From: Kitasatospora papulosa
Lineage (GTDB): Bacteria > Actinomycetota > Actinomycetes > Streptomycetales > Streptomycetaceae
Direction of reading: 5' to 3'
DNA: 64,000 nucleotides
Assembly (NCBI RefSeq): GCF_000717245.1
Contig: NZ_JNYQ01000002.1
Span: forward strand, 585,880-649,879
Positions 18,980-28,231 of this stretch are shown piece after piece. Below the pieces are notes generated by a model. The model did not search any database and was not told the DNA's origin. It saw only the letters and a program-made list of their open reading frames with translations. The stretch's first letter is position 1. Every line of letters starts with the position of its first letter. Position numbers and translations under genes: made by a program.

Positions 18980-21900
18980 TCACGGTGCGGCCGCGTCGAT
19001 CGCCTTCACGATCCGCTTGTCCGAGACGGGCTGCGCGGTGCCCAGCGCGTGCGCGAAGTAGCTCACGCGCAGCTCCTCGATCATCCAGCGGATGTCCAGC
19101 ACCGCCTTGGGCACGGGCCGCCCCTGCGGGAGCTGTTCGAGCAGCCAGGCGTATTCGTCCTGCATCTCGTGGACCTTCTCCATGCGCGTGGTGTCGCGCT
19201 GGACGTTCGTCGGCATCTGCTGGAGCCGGCGGTCCTCGGCGACCAGATAGCGCATCAGGTCGGGCAGCCTGGGCAGCCCGGTCGCGGTGACGAACCCGGG
19301 AGGGACGAGGCGGGCCAGGTGGTCCCGCACGTCGGTGACGTTGTTGATCAGGACCAGGCTGTTCGTCGCCTTCAGCCGCCGCTCGCACGCCTGCCAGGCC
19401 GCCAGGATCTGCTGCACCTGCCCGATCGTGCGGACCGTGAGGTCCACGAGGTCGGCGCGGACCTTGTCGTACAGCTTCCGGAACGACGCCTCGTCCCAGG
19501 CAGGGCCGCCGTGGGCGGCGATCAGCCGGTCGGCCGCCGCCGTCGCGCAGTCGTCGAACAGCGCCTGGATGGAGCCGTGCGGATTGCGGGACAGTGCCAG
19601 CTTCTGCTGATTGGTGAGCTTGTCCGAGGCGAACTTGGCGGGGTTCACCGGGATGTTCAGCAGGATCAGCCTGCGGGTGCCGCGCCACATCGCCTGCTGC
19701 TGTTCGGCCTCCGTGTCGAAGAGCCGTACGGCGACGGTCGTTCCCTGGTCGACGAGTGCCGGGTACGCCTTCACCGGCTGACCGGCGCGGCGGGTCTCGA
19801 AGACGCGGTTCAGGGTGCCGATCGTCCAGTCGGTGAGGCCCGAACGCTCGATGGACTCCCCGGAGGGCCCCGCGGTGGCCGCGGCGGCCTTGGAGAGGGC
19901 CTGGCGGGCCTTGGGGCGCAGCTGGACCTTCAGCGCCTCCAGGTCCTTGTCCTCGGCGACCTTGCGGCGCCGCTCGTCGGTGACCCGGAAAGTGATCTTC
20001 AGGTGGTCCGGCACCCGGGAGAGGTCGAAGTCGTCCGCCGTGACCGGTACGCCGACCATCCGCTGGAGTTCACGGGCGAGCGTGAGCGGAAGCGGCTCCT
20101 GGAGGGGGACGGCGCGGTCGAGGAACTTCGTCGCGTAGTTCGGGGCCGGGACGTAGTGCCGGCGGATCGGCTTGGGCAGCGAGCGGATGAGCTCGGTGAC
20201 CACCTCTTCGCGCAGGCCCGGGATCTGCCAGTCGAAGCCCTCGGAGGTGACCTGGTTGAGGACCTGGAGCGGGATGTGGACGGTGACACCGTCGGCGTCC
20301 GCGCCCGGCTCGAACTGGTAGGTCACCCGGAATTTGAGCTTCCCCTGGCGCCAGGAGTCGGGGTAGTCGTCCTTGGTGACGGCCCCGGCCTTCTCGTTGA
20401 TGAGCATGGAGCGCTCGAAGTCGAGCGCGTCGGGCTCGTCCCGGCGCTTGTGCTTCCACCAGGAGTCGAAGTGCGCCCCCGAGACGACGTGCTCCGGGAT
20501 CCGCCGGTCGTAGAAGTCGAAGAGCGTCTCGTCGTCCACGAGGATGTCGCGGCGCCGGGCCCGGTGCTCCAGCTCCTCGACCTCACCCAGCAGTTTGCGG
20601 TTGTCGTGGAAGAACTGGTGGTGCGTGCGCCAGTCACCCTCGACCAGGGCGTTGCGGATGAACAGGTCGCGCGACGCCTCCTGGTCGATGCGGCCGAAAT
20701 TGATCTTGCGCTGGGCGACGATCGGTACGCCGTAGAGCGTGACCCGCTCGTACGCCATGACCGCGGCCTGGTCCTTCTCCCAGTGCGGCTCGCTGTAGGT
20801 GCGCTTCAGCAGGTGCTGGGCGAGCGGCTCGATCCACTCCGGTTCGACCTTCGCGTTGACGCGCGCCCACAGCCGGGACGTCTCGACCAGCTCGGCCGAC
20901 ATCACGAAGCGGGGCTGCTTCTTGAACAGCGCGGAGCCAGGGAAGATCGCGAACTTCGCGCTGCGGGCACCCAGGTACTCGTTCTTCTCGGTGTCCTTCA
21001 GCCCGATGTGCGACAGGAGGCCGGCCAGCAGCGAGGTGTGCACCGCCTGCTCCGGGACGCCCTCGTCACCCTTGGGCTCCTCGACGGTGATGCCCATCTG
21101 CTTGGCGACCGTGCGCAGCTGGGCGTAGATGTCCTGCCACTCGCGGATCCGCAGGAAGTTGAGGTACTCCTGCTTGCACATCCGGCGGAAGCTGGAGGAG
21201 CCGCGCTCTTTCTGCTGCTCACGGATGTAGCGCCACAGGTTCAGGAACGCCAGGAAGTCCGACGTCTCGTCCTTGAAGCGGGCGTGGTTCTGGTCGGCCT
21301 GGGTCTGCTTCTCCGAGGGACGCTCGCGCGGGTCCTGGATGGAGAGCGCCGCCGCGATGACCATGACCTCGCGGGCACAGCCGTTCTTGTCGGCCTCGAG
21401 GACCATGCGGGCCAGGCGCGGGTCCACCGGCAGCTGGGAGAGCTTGCGGCCGAGCGGGGTCAGCCGCTGCCCCCGCTTCCCCTCCTCGGGGGACTTCTCC
21501 GCCGTCTCCAGCGCGCCGAGCTCCTGGAGCAGCTGCACGCCGTCCCGGATGTTCCTGTGGTCCGGCGGGTCGATGAAGGGGAACTTCTCGATGTCGCCGA
21601 GGCCGGCCGCGGTCATCTGGAGGATGACGGAGGCGAGGTTGGTCCGCAGGATCTCCGGATCGGTGAACTCCGGGCGGGTCAGGAAGTCGTCCTCGGAGTA
21701 CAGCCGGATGCAGATGCCGTCCGACGTACGGCCGCAGCGGCCCTTGCGCTGGTTGGCGCTGGCCTGCGAGATCCGCTCGATCGGCAGCCGCTGGACCTTG
21801 GTGCGGTGGCTGTAGCGGGAGATGCGTGCGTTGCCCGGGTCGATCACGTACTTGATGCCGGGGACGGTCAGCGAGGTCTCCGCGACGTTCGTCGCCAGGA

Positions 21901-22936
21901 CGATCCGGCGCCCCGTGTGGCGCTGGAACACGCGGTGCTGCTCGGCGTGCGAGAGGCGCGCGTAGAGGGGGAGCACCTCGGTGTGTCTGAGGTTGCGCTT
22001 GTTCAGGGCGTCCGCGGTGTCGCGGATCTCCCGCTCGCCCGAGAGGAAGACCAGGACGTCGCCGGGGGCCTCGTGGTCCAGTTCGTCCACTGCGTCGCAG
22101 ATGGCGGTGATCTGGTCGCGGTCGGAGTCCGCGGTGTCGTCGTCGGCCCCTTCCAGCAGAGGCCGGTAGCGCACCTCCACCGGATACGTCCGGCCGCTGA
22201 CCTCCACGATCGGGGCCTCGCCGAAGTGCTTGGCGAAGCGTTCCGGGTCGATGGTCGCCGAGGTGATGACGACCTTCAGGTCGGGGCGCTTGGGCAGCAG
22301 CCGGGCCAGGTACCCCAGCAGGAAGTCGATGTTCAGCGACCGCTCGTGGGCCTCGTCGATGATGATCGTGTCGTAGGCGAGGAGCTCGCGGTCCGTCTGG
22401 ATCTCGGCGAGCAGGATGCCGTCCGTCATCAGCTTCACGAAGGTCGCGTCCGGATTCACCTGATCGGTGAACCGCACCTTCCAGCCGACCGCCTCGCCCA
22501 GCGGGGTCTTCAGCTCGTCCGCGACTCGCTCGGCGACCGTGCGCGCCGCGATCCGGCGGGGCTGGGTGTGCCCGATCATGCCCCGGACGCCGCGCCCCAG
22601 CTCCATGCAGATCTTGGGGATCTGCGTGGTCTTGCCCGAGCCCGTCTCACCGGCGACGATCACGACCTGGTGGTCGCGTATCGCCTCCAGGATCTCGTCC
22701 TTCTTCTGGCTGACCGGCAGCTGCTCCGGGTACGACAGCGCGGGCATCCGCGCGGAGCGCCCCGCGAGCCGCTCGGATGCCTTCGCGGCCTCGGCGGAGA
22801 TCTCGTCCAGAACGGACTGGCGGGCCTCCGGCTTACGGATGCGCCGGGCACCCTCGAGACGGCGGCCGAGCCTGTGCGCGTCGCGGAGCGAGAGCTGCCC
22901 GAGCTGGGACTGGAGATCGGCGAAGGAAGTAGACAT
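18980..22936 (-). CDS. hrpA: ATP-dependent RNA helicase HrpA
   Basis: A 1318-residue DEAH/RHA-family helicase of normal HrpA length. Walker A GETGSGKT is at residues 96-103, followed by DEAH in IIIDEAHERSLNIDFLL, SAT in VITSATIDPERF and motif VI QRKGRCGR. The helicase-associated, OB-fold and DUF3418-type C-terminal regions follow. In E. coli HrpA rescues stalled or collided ribosomes; the same role is inferred here. The ATG at 22936 starts MSTSFADLQSQLGQL. A 5.2-kb open frame on the opposite strand is only a GC-driven shadow. Confidence 0.97.
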   Translation of the reverse strand: MSTSFADLQSQLGQLSLRDAHRLGRRLEGARRIRKPEARQSVLDEISAEAAKASERLAGRSARMPALSYPEQLPVSQKKDEILEAIRDHQVVIVAGETGSGKTTQIPKICMELGRGVRGMIGHTQPRRIAARTVAERVADELKTPLGEAVGWKVRFTDQVNPDATFVKLMTDGILLAEIQTDRELLAYDTIIIDEAHERSLNIDFLLGYLARLLPKRPDLKVVITSATIDPERFAKHFGEAPIVEVSGRTYPVEVRYRPLLEGADDDTADSDRDQITAICDAVDELDHEAPGDVLVFLSGEREIRDTADALNKRNLRHTEVLPLYARLSHAEQHRVFQRHTGRRIVLATNVAETSLTVPGIKYVIDPGNARISRYSHRTKVQRLPIERISQASANQRKGRCGRTSDGICIRLYSEDDFLTRPEFTDPEILRTNLASVILQMTAAGLGDIEKFPFIDPPDHRNIRDGVQLLQELGALETAEKSPEEGKRGQRLTPLGRKLSQLPVDPRLARMVLEADKNGCAREVMVIAAALSIQDPRERPSEKQTQADQNHARFKDETSDFLAFLNLWRYIREQQKERGSSSFRRMCKQEYLNFLRIREWQDIYAQLRTVAKQMGITVEEPKGDEGVPEQAVHTSLLAGLLSHIGLKDTEKNEYLGARSAKFAIFPGSALFKKQPRFVMSAELVETSRLWARVNAKVEPEWIEPLAQHLLKRTYSEPHWEKDQAAVMAYERVTLYGVPIVAQRKINFGRIDQEASRDLFIRNALVEGDWRTHHQFFHDNRKLLGEVEELEHRARRRDILVDDETLFDFYDRRIPEHVVSGAHFDSWWKHKRRDEPDALDFERSMLINEKAGAVTKDDYPDSWRQGKLKFRVTYQFEPGADADGVTVHIPLQVLNQVTSEGFDWQIPGLREEVVTELIRSLPKPIRRHYVPAPNYATKFLDRAVPLQEPLPLTLARELQRMVGVPVTADDFDLSRVPDHLKITFRVTDERRRKVAEDKDLEALKVQLRPKARQALSKAAAATAGPSGESIERSGLTDWTIGTLNRVFETRRAGQPVKAYPALVDQGTTVAVRLFDTEAEQQQAMWRGTRRLILLNIPVNPAKFASDKLTNQQKLALSRNPHGSIQALFDDCATAAADRLIAAHGGPAWDEASFRKLYDKVRADLVDLTVRTIGQVQQILAAWQACERRLKATNSLVLINNVTDVRDHLARLVPPGFVTATGLPRLPDLMRYLVAEDRRLQQMPTNVQRDTTRMEKVHEMQDEYAWLLEQLPQGRPVPKAVLDIRWMIEELRVSYFAHALGTAQPVSDKRIVKAIDAAAP

Positions 22937-23116
22937 ACGGACACCAGGATCTCACCCGCGCGTGAGGAGTGGCGAACGTATTTCGGTCCGGGCCTCGTCA
23001 CACCGCTCTCGGTGGACCCGACCCTCCGGCCGGCGCGGTCACCGAGAGGGAGTGATCGATCGCAGCGCGTAGCATTCCGTCAGCTGATCATCCGTCCCCC
23101 GTGCACGGAGCGCCGC

Positions 23117-23908
23117 ATGCCCACACCCCCTCGCCCCTCGCCCGCCGCGAAGAAGCCCGCCGCGAAGAAGCCCTCCTCGAAGAAGCCGGTGATCTTCGGC
23201 GCCGTCGTCGTGCTCGCGGCTGGACTTCTCGGCTTCGTCTCCTACCGGGCGACCGCCCCGGACGGATCCGCCTCGGGCACCCCGGCCGCCGTCACGGCCA
23301 CCGAGGAGGACCCCGACGTCTACCGGGAACTGGCCGGACTCGCCCGACGCGACGCGGGCGACAAGCAGGCGCAGGGCCGCACCGACGCCCCTGTCGTCCT
23401 CATCGAGTACGCCGACTTCCAGTGCGGCTACTGCGGGAAGTTCGCCCGGGACACCGAACCCGAACTGATCAAGAGATACGTCGGCGACGGCACCCTGCGC
23501 ATCGAGTGGCGCAACTTCCCGATCTTCGGCGACGCGTCCGAGGCCGCCGCCCGGGCCTCCTGGGCGGCGGGCCGGCAGGGCCGGTTCTGGGCCTTCCACC
23601 GGGCCGCGTACGCCGAGGACGCCAAGGAGAAGGGCTTCGGGAAGGACCGCCTCAGGGCCCTCGCCCGGCAGGCCGGGGTGAAGGACCTCGACCGCTTCAC
23701 CCGTGACGCCGGCAGCGCGGCGGCCACCGAAGCGGTCGGCGTCGACCGGCAGGAGGCGTACAGGATCGGCGCCACGTCCACCCCCTCCTTCCTCGTCAAC
23801 GGCCGCCCCCTGGCCGGCGCCCAGCCCACGGCCGTCTTCACCCAGGCCATCGAGGCCGCCGCGGCCGAGGAAGCGAATGTGGGCAACGCCGGGGACCCGG
23901 CGAAGTGA
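23117..23908 (+). CDS. DsbA-like membrane-anchored thiol oxidoreductase
   Basis: A 263-residue thioredoxin-fold (DSBA/MauM) protein. A Lys/Ala/Pro-rich cytoplasmic head (KKPAAKKPSSKKP) precedes one membrane anchor at about residues 25-42. The extracytoplasmic domain has active site CGYC (Cys103, Cys106) in EYADFQCGYCGKFA and the cis-Pro loop TSTPSFLVNG. It likely introduces or isomerises disulfides in exported proteins. Its stop overlaps the start of the CcdA-like gene (TGATG), so the two are coupled and probably form a redox pair. Confidence 0.93.
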   Translation: MPTPPRPSPAAKKPAAKKPSSKKPVIFGAVVVLAAGLLGFVSYRATAPDGSASGTPAAVTATEEDPDVYRELAGLARRDAGDKQAQGRTDAPVVLIEYADFQCGYCGKFARDTEPELIKRYVGDGTLRIEWRNFPIFGDASEAAARASWAAGRQGRFWAFHRAAYAEDAKEKGFGKDRLRALARQAGVKDLDRFTRDAGSAAATEAVGVDRQEAYRIGATSTPSFLVNGRPLAGAQPTAVFTQAIEAAAAEEANVGNAGDPAK

Positions 23909-24747
23909 TGCCGGACATCGGCTACTTCGCGGCCCTGCTCGGCGGTCTGCTCGCCCTGGTCAGCCCGTGCAGCGCCCTGCTGCTCCCGGCCTTCTTCGCG
24001 TACTCCGTCGGCTCCGCCTCACGGCTCCTGGCCCGCACGGGCGTCTTCTACGCCGGGCTCGCCACCACCCTCGTCCCGCTCGGCGCCGCGGGTTCGTACG
24101 CCGGGCGGCTCTTCTACGGGCACCGTGACGCGCTCGTCCTCGGCGCGGGCTGGCTGATCATCGGGCTCGGTCTCGCCCAGATCGCCGGACTGGGCTTCGC
24201 GTCCCGGAGGATCGCGGCACTCAGCGGCCGGATCCGGCCCACGACCGCCGTCTCCGTCTACGCCCTGGGCGCGGTCTACGGACTGGCGGGCTTCTGCGCG
24301 GGCCCGAGCCTCGGGAGTGTCCTCACGGTGGCGGCCGTCAGCGGCAGTCCCCTCTACGGCGGACTGCTGCTCGCCGTCTACGCCTTGGGCATGGCCGCTC
24401 CGCTGTTCGTGCTCGCCCTGCTCTGGGAACGCTTCGACCTCGGCCACCGGGCCTGGCTGCGCGGCAGGCCGCTGCGCCTCGGCCGCTTCGTGACGCACAG
24501 CACCTCGCTGGTCTCCGGCCTCTTCTTCATCGGACTCGGGGCGCTGTTCCTCGTGTACGACGGGACGACCGCGCTGCCCGGACTCCTGGACGTGGACGAG
24601 TCGTTCGCCGTCGAGCAGTGGGCCCGGCGGGTCGGGGAGCGGGTGCCGGACCCGGCGGCCCTGGCAGCGGGGGTGGCGGCCGTGCTGCTCGGACTGACCG
24701 TGCACACGGTCCGGCGACGCCGGTCCGGCCGGGCGGAAGCCGGCTGA
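23908..24747 (+). CDS. CcdA/DsbD-type thiol-disulfide transmembrane protein
   Basis: A 279-residue polytopic membrane protein with about six or more helices. It has one Cys in the first helix (SPCSALLLPAF, Cys21) and a second in GFCAGPSLG, the pair that passes electrons from cytoplasmic thioredoxin across the membrane. Overlap with the DsbA-like gene implies it keeps that partner reduced or otherwise redox-balanced. ATG 23908 is preferred to GTG 23905 because it overlaps the upstream stop. The C-terminus is Arg-rich and cytoplasmic. Confidence 0.9.
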   Translation: MPDIGYFAALLGGLLALVSPCSALLLPAFFAYSVGSASRLLARTGVFYAGLATTLVPLGAAGSYAGRLFYGHRDALVLGAGWLIIGLGLAQIAGLGFASRRIAALSGRIRPTTAVSVYALGAVYGLAGFCAGPSLGSVLTVAAVSGSPLYGGLLLAVYALGMAAPLFVLALLWERFDLGHRAWLRGRPLRLGRFVTHSTSLVSGLFFIGLGALFLVYDGTTALPGLLDVDESFAVEQWARRVGERVPDPAALAAGVAAVLLGLTVHTVRRRRSGRAEAG

Positions 24748-24769
24748 GCAGGGCCGAGGCGGACACGAC

Positions 24770-24798
24770 GAAGGCCCCGTCCTGGGGACGGGGCCTTC
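24770..24798. terminator. Bidirectional terminator between the ccdA-like gene and tRNA-Phe
   Basis: GAAGGCCCCGTCC and GGACGGGGCCTTC pair around TGG, between a plus-strand gene and a minus-strand tRNA cluster. Confidence 0.85.
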
Positions 24799-24801
24799 GG
24801 G

Positions 24802-24878
24802 TGGTGGCTGGGGCCGGGATCGAACCGGCGACCTATCGCTTTTCAGGCGATCGCTCGTACCAACTGAGCTACCCAGCC
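24802..24878 (-). tRNA. tRNA-Phe (GAA)
   Basis: Acceptor GGCTGGG/CCCAGCC. The anticodon stem ATCGC/GCGAT carries loop CTGAAAA with anticodon GAA. Discriminator A is followed by an encoded CCA, unlike the other tRNAs in this window. It is the last gene of a Glu-Asp-Phe cluster. Confidence 0.96.
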
Positions 24879-24900
24879 ACGCAGCTCATACGGGCTGCAG

Positions 24901-24975
24901 CGGTCCTGACGGGATTTGAACCCGCGGCCTCCACCTTGACAGGGTGGCGAGCACTCCAAACTGCTCCACAGGACC
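24901..24975 (-). tRNA. tRNA-Asp (GTC), copy 2
   Basis: Identical over its whole length to the copy at 18789-18863. It is the middle gene of the minus-strand cluster tRNA-Glu, tRNA-Asp, tRNA-Phe. Confidence 0.96.
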
Positions 24976-24983
24976 TAGCTAAT

Positions 24984-25003
24984 GTGCGAGACAAGTCTCG
25001 CAC
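24984..25003 (-). other. Hairpin between tRNA-Glu and tRNA-Asp
   Basis: GTGCGAGAC and GTCTCGCAC form a perfect stem with a 2-base loop in the tRNA spacer. It may guide processing of a polycistronic precursor or act as a partial terminator. Confidence 0.55.
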
Positions 25004-25014
25004 ACGGTAAAGCG

Positions 25015-25087
25015 TGCCCCCAACGGGATTCGAACCCGTGCTACCGCCTTGAAAGGGCGGCGTCCTGGGCCACTAGACGATGAGGGC
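25015..25087 (-). tRNA. tRNA-Glu (TTC)
   Basis: Acceptor GCCCTCA/TGGGGGC (one G-U pair). The anticodon stem CCGCC/GGCGG carries loop CTTTCAA with anticodon TTC. First gene of the minus-strand tRNA cluster; CCA not encoded. Confidence 0.95.
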
Positions 25088-25223
25088 TAAGGGCCCACCT
25101 GCGCGCTTTCCAGCGCGTCGGGGACGTGAGAAGCATATGGGATGCGGGGAGGTATCGCCAAAACGGTTTGGCCTCCCCTCCGGATCGGGCCGGGGTTCGC
25201 GGGCCTGATCCGGACGAGAGGCC

Positions 25224-26759
25224 TTACGGCGAGGGCGTCGGGACGCTCGGGGAGGGGGACGGGCTCTTCAGGTTCTCCTCCGGGAGATGGCGGCTCACCT
25301 CTGCCGTCGTGAGGCCGAGACCGCCGAGGGTGATCTCGTCCCAGGCCTGCAGATGCCGGGTGGGGCGGTCCAGGTAGAGCACCGAGGCGCGTACCTTCTC
25401 GGGCTTCTGGTTCTGTACGGCGCGCAGGCCGCCGCCGCCCGTGGAGCCCTCGACCTTCAGCCGCGTACCGAACGGCAGCAGTTGGTTGACCCGGTGGTGC
25501 ACATGGCCGGCCAGGACCAGCGGAACCGTTCCGTCCGTCTCCCGCGCCGCGTTCGGGTCGTGCGCCACGGCGATGTCCACCGGAGTGCCCGCCCGCTTCT
25601 GGTCGCGCAGGGCCGAGGCGAGGCGCATGCCGGCCAGCTGCTCGGAGGCCTTGCCGCCGGTCGGACGCGAGCGGTCCGGGGTGAACTGCGGGTCGCCGGT
25701 CCCCGCGATCCTCAGCCCGGCCAGGCTCACCGCGTCGCCCTCGTCCAGGACGTAGGCGTTCCTCGTCTTCGCCAGATAGGCCTGGGTCTGCTTCGAGTCG
25801 TGGTTGCCCCTGACCCAGACATAGGGCGCGCCGAGGTTGCGGACCGGGTCCAGGAAGCCGTTCTCGGCGGCCGTGCCGTGGTCCATCGTGTCGCCGGAGT
25901 CGATGATCACGTCGATCTCGTACTGCTCGACGAGCGAGGCGATGATGTGCCAGGCGGCCGGGTTGAGATGGATGTCGGAGACGTGCAGGACGCGGATGGT
26001 CGCGGGGTCCGGCTGGTACACGGGCAGCGTGGACGTGGCGTCGTACAGCTTGGTGACGTTGGTGACCAGGCGGGCGAGTTCCTGCTGGTAGACGTCGAAC
26101 TCGGTGACGATCGAGCGGGCGTCGCCGACGACCGACGGGGCGCTGGACAGGAGCCCGGAGAACTTCGGCTCCAGGACGGACTTCGGGTTCCAGGTGGCGT
26201 ACGCGCTGACGCCCGAGGCGGCCAGCAGCACCAGGGCGAGGCCACCGGCGGCCAGGGCGCGGCGCGGGCGCCGGTAGACGACGAGGCCGAGGGCGGTGGC
26301 GCCGGAGACCACGGCCACGCAGGAGCGGACGGCGAGCTCGCGGGTGCCGGAGGCGACGTCGCCGGTGACCTCGTCCTGCAGACCGGAGAGGCGTTCGGGG
26401 TGCTTGACCAGGGCCTGCGAGCGCTCCGGGTCCAGCTGGTCCACGTCCACGTCCAGACGGACCGGGGCGTGGTGGGATTCCAGTTCCAGGGCGCCGAGCG
26501 GTGACACGTTGATCTTGGTCCCGCCGCTCACCGAGGGCCGCAGGGTCATGGTGGTGTCCATGGGCCCCACCGGCGTACGCACACTGCCGACGACCAGCAG
26601 CCCGAGCCAGGCGCCCAGCACGACCACCGCCAGCAGGCCGAGCGCGCGCTTCCAGGGGTGCGGGGTCGGGGCGAGCCCTCCGACGGTCGCGGCGGCGCGC
26701 GGACGGGAGCGGAAGAGGCGGCGGACACGGACGGCTGCGGCGTGGAACGGGCGTGCCAT
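25224..26759 (-). CDS. Membrane-anchored metallophosphoesterase
   Basis: A 511-residue calcineurin-like phosphoesterase. There are two hydrophobic segments, LGLLAVVVLGAWLGLLVVG near residue 50 and one near residue 190, with a likely external loop between. The catalytic domain carries all signature blocks: HVSDIHLN, DSGDTMDHG, VRGNHDS and LAGHVHHRV. The C-terminus ends in a Ser/Pro-rich tail. ATG 26759 starts MARPFHAAAVRVRRLF; longer frames are unconserved. Substrate unknown; nucleotide or phospholipid substrates are possible. Confidence 0.9.
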   Translation of the reverse strand: MARPFHAAAVRVRRLFRSRPRAAATVGGLAPTPHPWKRALGLLAVVVLGAWLGLLVVGSVRTPVGPMDTTMTLRPSVSGGTKINVSPLGALELESHHAPVRLDVDVDQLDPERSQALVKHPERLSGLQDEVTGDVASGTRELAVRSCVAVVSGATALGLVVYRRPRRALAAGGLALVLLAASGVSAYATWNPKSVLEPKFSGLLSSAPSVVGDARSIVTEFDVYQQELARLVTNVTKLYDATSTLPVYQPDPATIRVLHVSDIHLNPAAWHIIASLVEQYEIDVIIDSGDTMDHGTAAENGFLDPVRNLGAPYVWVRGNHDSKQTQAYLAKTRNAYVLDEGDAVSLAGLRIAGTGDPQFTPDRSRPTGGKASEQLAGMRLASALRDQKRAGTPVDIAVAHDPNAARETDGTVPLVLAGHVHHRVNQLLPFGTRLKVEGSTGGGGLRAVQNQKPEKVRASVLYLDRPTRHLQAWDEITLGGLGLTTAEVSRHLPEENLKSPSPSPSVPTPSP

Positions 26760-26883
26760 TGGGCGCGTATGCCCCGTTCGGGCGGTGGACATGCGGGGCC
26801 GCGGGGAGGCGTGGGCCGGGCGGGTGGCCCACGGGCCGGGTGCGGCCCGCCCCTCCCGGATCCGCGTACGTGACAATGGCGGT

Positions 26884-27237
26884 GTGCTGGAGATGACGCG
26901 CGAGGAGTTCGAAGAGCTGGTGAGCCTGGCTCTTGACCGTGTCCCGCCGGAGCTGATGCGGCTGATGGACAACGTCGCGGTGTTCGTGGAGGAGGAGCCG
27001 GAGGACCCGGAGGACCGGGAGCTCCTCGGCCTCTACGAGGGGACGCCGCTCACCGAGCGCGGCGAGTGGTACGCCGGGGTGCTGCCCGACCGGATCACCA
27101 TCTACCGGGGGCCGACGCTGCGGATGTGCGAGACCCGCGAGGACGTGGTCGCCGAGACCGAGATCACCGTGGTCCACGAGATCGCCCACCACTTCGGCAT
27201 CGACGACGAGCGGCTCCACGAGCTGGGGTACGGGTGA
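26884..27237 (+). CDS. Zincin-like metallopeptidase family protein
   Basis: A 117-residue minimal metalloprotease-like protein of a family common in actinobacteria (metallopeptidase family, DUF1025-like, by recollection). HEIAHHFGI provides HExxH plus a downstream acidic residue, and the N-terminal half is acidic (FVEEEPEDPEDREL). The start is GTG 26884 (VLEMTREEFEEL) or ATG 26893; the former is kept without strong evidence. Its stop overlaps the start of the first fluoride-channel gene, giving a three-gene overlapping operon. Confidence 0.85.
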   Translation: MLEMTREEFEELVSLALDRVPPELMRLMDNVAVFVEEEPEDPEDRELLGLYEGTPLTERGEWYAGVLPDRITIYRGPTLRMCETREDVVAETEITVVHEIAHHFGIDDERLHELGYG

Positions 27238-27731
27238 GCACCCAGGACCCGCCGCCCCACCGGCCGTCCGTCGACCCGGACGTCGACCTGTCCGTGCCCG
27301 CGCAGCGTGCCGAGACCGCGGGTTCCGGCCGGTGGCGGGTCCTGGCGGTGATCGCCGCGGGCGGCGCCCTGGGATCGGCGGCGCGGTACGCGGCCTCGCT
27401 CGCCTGGCCGGCGGCCGAGGGCGGTTTCCCCTGGGCGGTCTTCACCGTCAACGTGACGGGCTGCGCCCTGATCGGTGTGCTGATGGTGCTGGTCGCGGAG
27501 CGGGGCACGGTCACGCACCCCCTGGTGCGGCCGTTCCTGGGGGTCGGGGTGCTCGGCGGGTTCACCACGTTCTCGACGTACGCCGCCGACGTGTCGAAGC
27601 TGCTGGCCAGTCAGGAAGTGGTGACGGCCATGGGGTACGCGGCGGGCACGGCCGTGGTGGCGCTCGCCGCGGTGTGGGGTGCGGCCGTGCTCACCCGGGC
27701 GGTCGTGGACGGACGGCGGAGGGCGTCGTGA
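27234..27731 (+). CDS. crcB1: Fluoride exporter CrcB/Fluc, subunit 1
   Basis: A 165-residue four-helix membrane protein. Helices carry GGALGSAARYAASLA, the family motif FTVNVTGCALIGVL (with the pore Asn) and GVLGGFTTFSTYAADV (the Phe-box/Na region). A hydrophilic N-terminal extension of about 35 residues precedes the first helix. Adjacent unequal CrcB copies usually form a dual-topology heterodimer. The GTG start overlaps the metallopeptidase stop, and the stop overlaps the second copy (GTGA). Confidence 0.94.
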   Translation: MSTQDPPPHRPSVDPDVDLSVPAQRAETAGSGRWRVLAVIAAGGALGSAARYAASLAWPAAEGGFPWAVFTVNVTGCALIGVLMVLVAERGTVTHPLVRPFLGVGVLGGFTTFSTYAADVSKLLASQEVVTAMGYAAGTAVVALAAVWGAAVLTRAVVDGRRRAS

Positions 27732-28096
27732 ACTGGCTGCTGGTCGTCCTCGGGGGCGCCGTCGGGGCGCCGCTGCGCTATCTGACGGACCGTGCGGTGC
27801 AGGCGCGGCACGGCGCAGGGCTGCCGTACGTCTTCCCGTGGGGGACGTTCACGGTGAACGCGGCCGGCAGCCTGCTGCTCGGTGTGCTGACCGGCGCCAC
27901 GGTGTCCGCCCCTGTCCACGCGTTGCTGGGGACGGGCCTGTGCGGGGCGCTGACGACGTATTCGACGTTCTCGTACGAGACGCTGCGGCTGGCCGAGGAG
28001 GGCCGCGGCTTCCTCGCCGGGGCGAACGTGCTGGCATCCCTGCTGGTGGGGCTCGGGGCGGTCTTCCTCGGGGCGGAACTGGCCGGGGGCTTCTGA
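27728..28096 (+). CDS. crcB2: Fluoride exporter CrcB/Fluc, subunit 2
   Basis: A 122-residue partner of the preceding channel subunit with the same landmarks: GGAVGAPLRYLTDRAV, FTVNAAGSLLLGVL and GLCGALTTYSTFSYET. It has no N-terminal extension. The two halves insert in opposite orientation to make one fluoride channel that lowers cytoplasmic fluoride. No fluoride riboswitch motif was recognised upstream. Confidence 0.94.
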   Translation: MNWLLVVLGGAVGAPLRYLTDRAVQARHGAGLPYVFPWGTFTVNAAGSLLLGVLTGATVSAPVHALLGTGLCGALTTYSTFSYETLRLAEEGRGFLAGANVLASLLVGLGAVFLGAELAGGF

Positions 28097-28231
28097 GCCG
28101 TCCGGGAGGGCGGTCGGGGAGGGCGGTCCGGGATACCGGGGCGTGTCCGGGCGTGTCCCCGGTGGGGGCATGGGAGTTGGACACATCGCTCCCGCGTTCC
28201 CGCCCTTCCTCTCCTCCCCGGAGGTCCACCC

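Noticed and set aside
18647..23908. A 1753-residue plus-strand open frame opposite hrpA
   Set aside because: It reads Arg/Leu/Val/Asp-rich low-complexity sequence antisense to a clear helicase. Only its last part, from 23117, is the DsbA-like gene.
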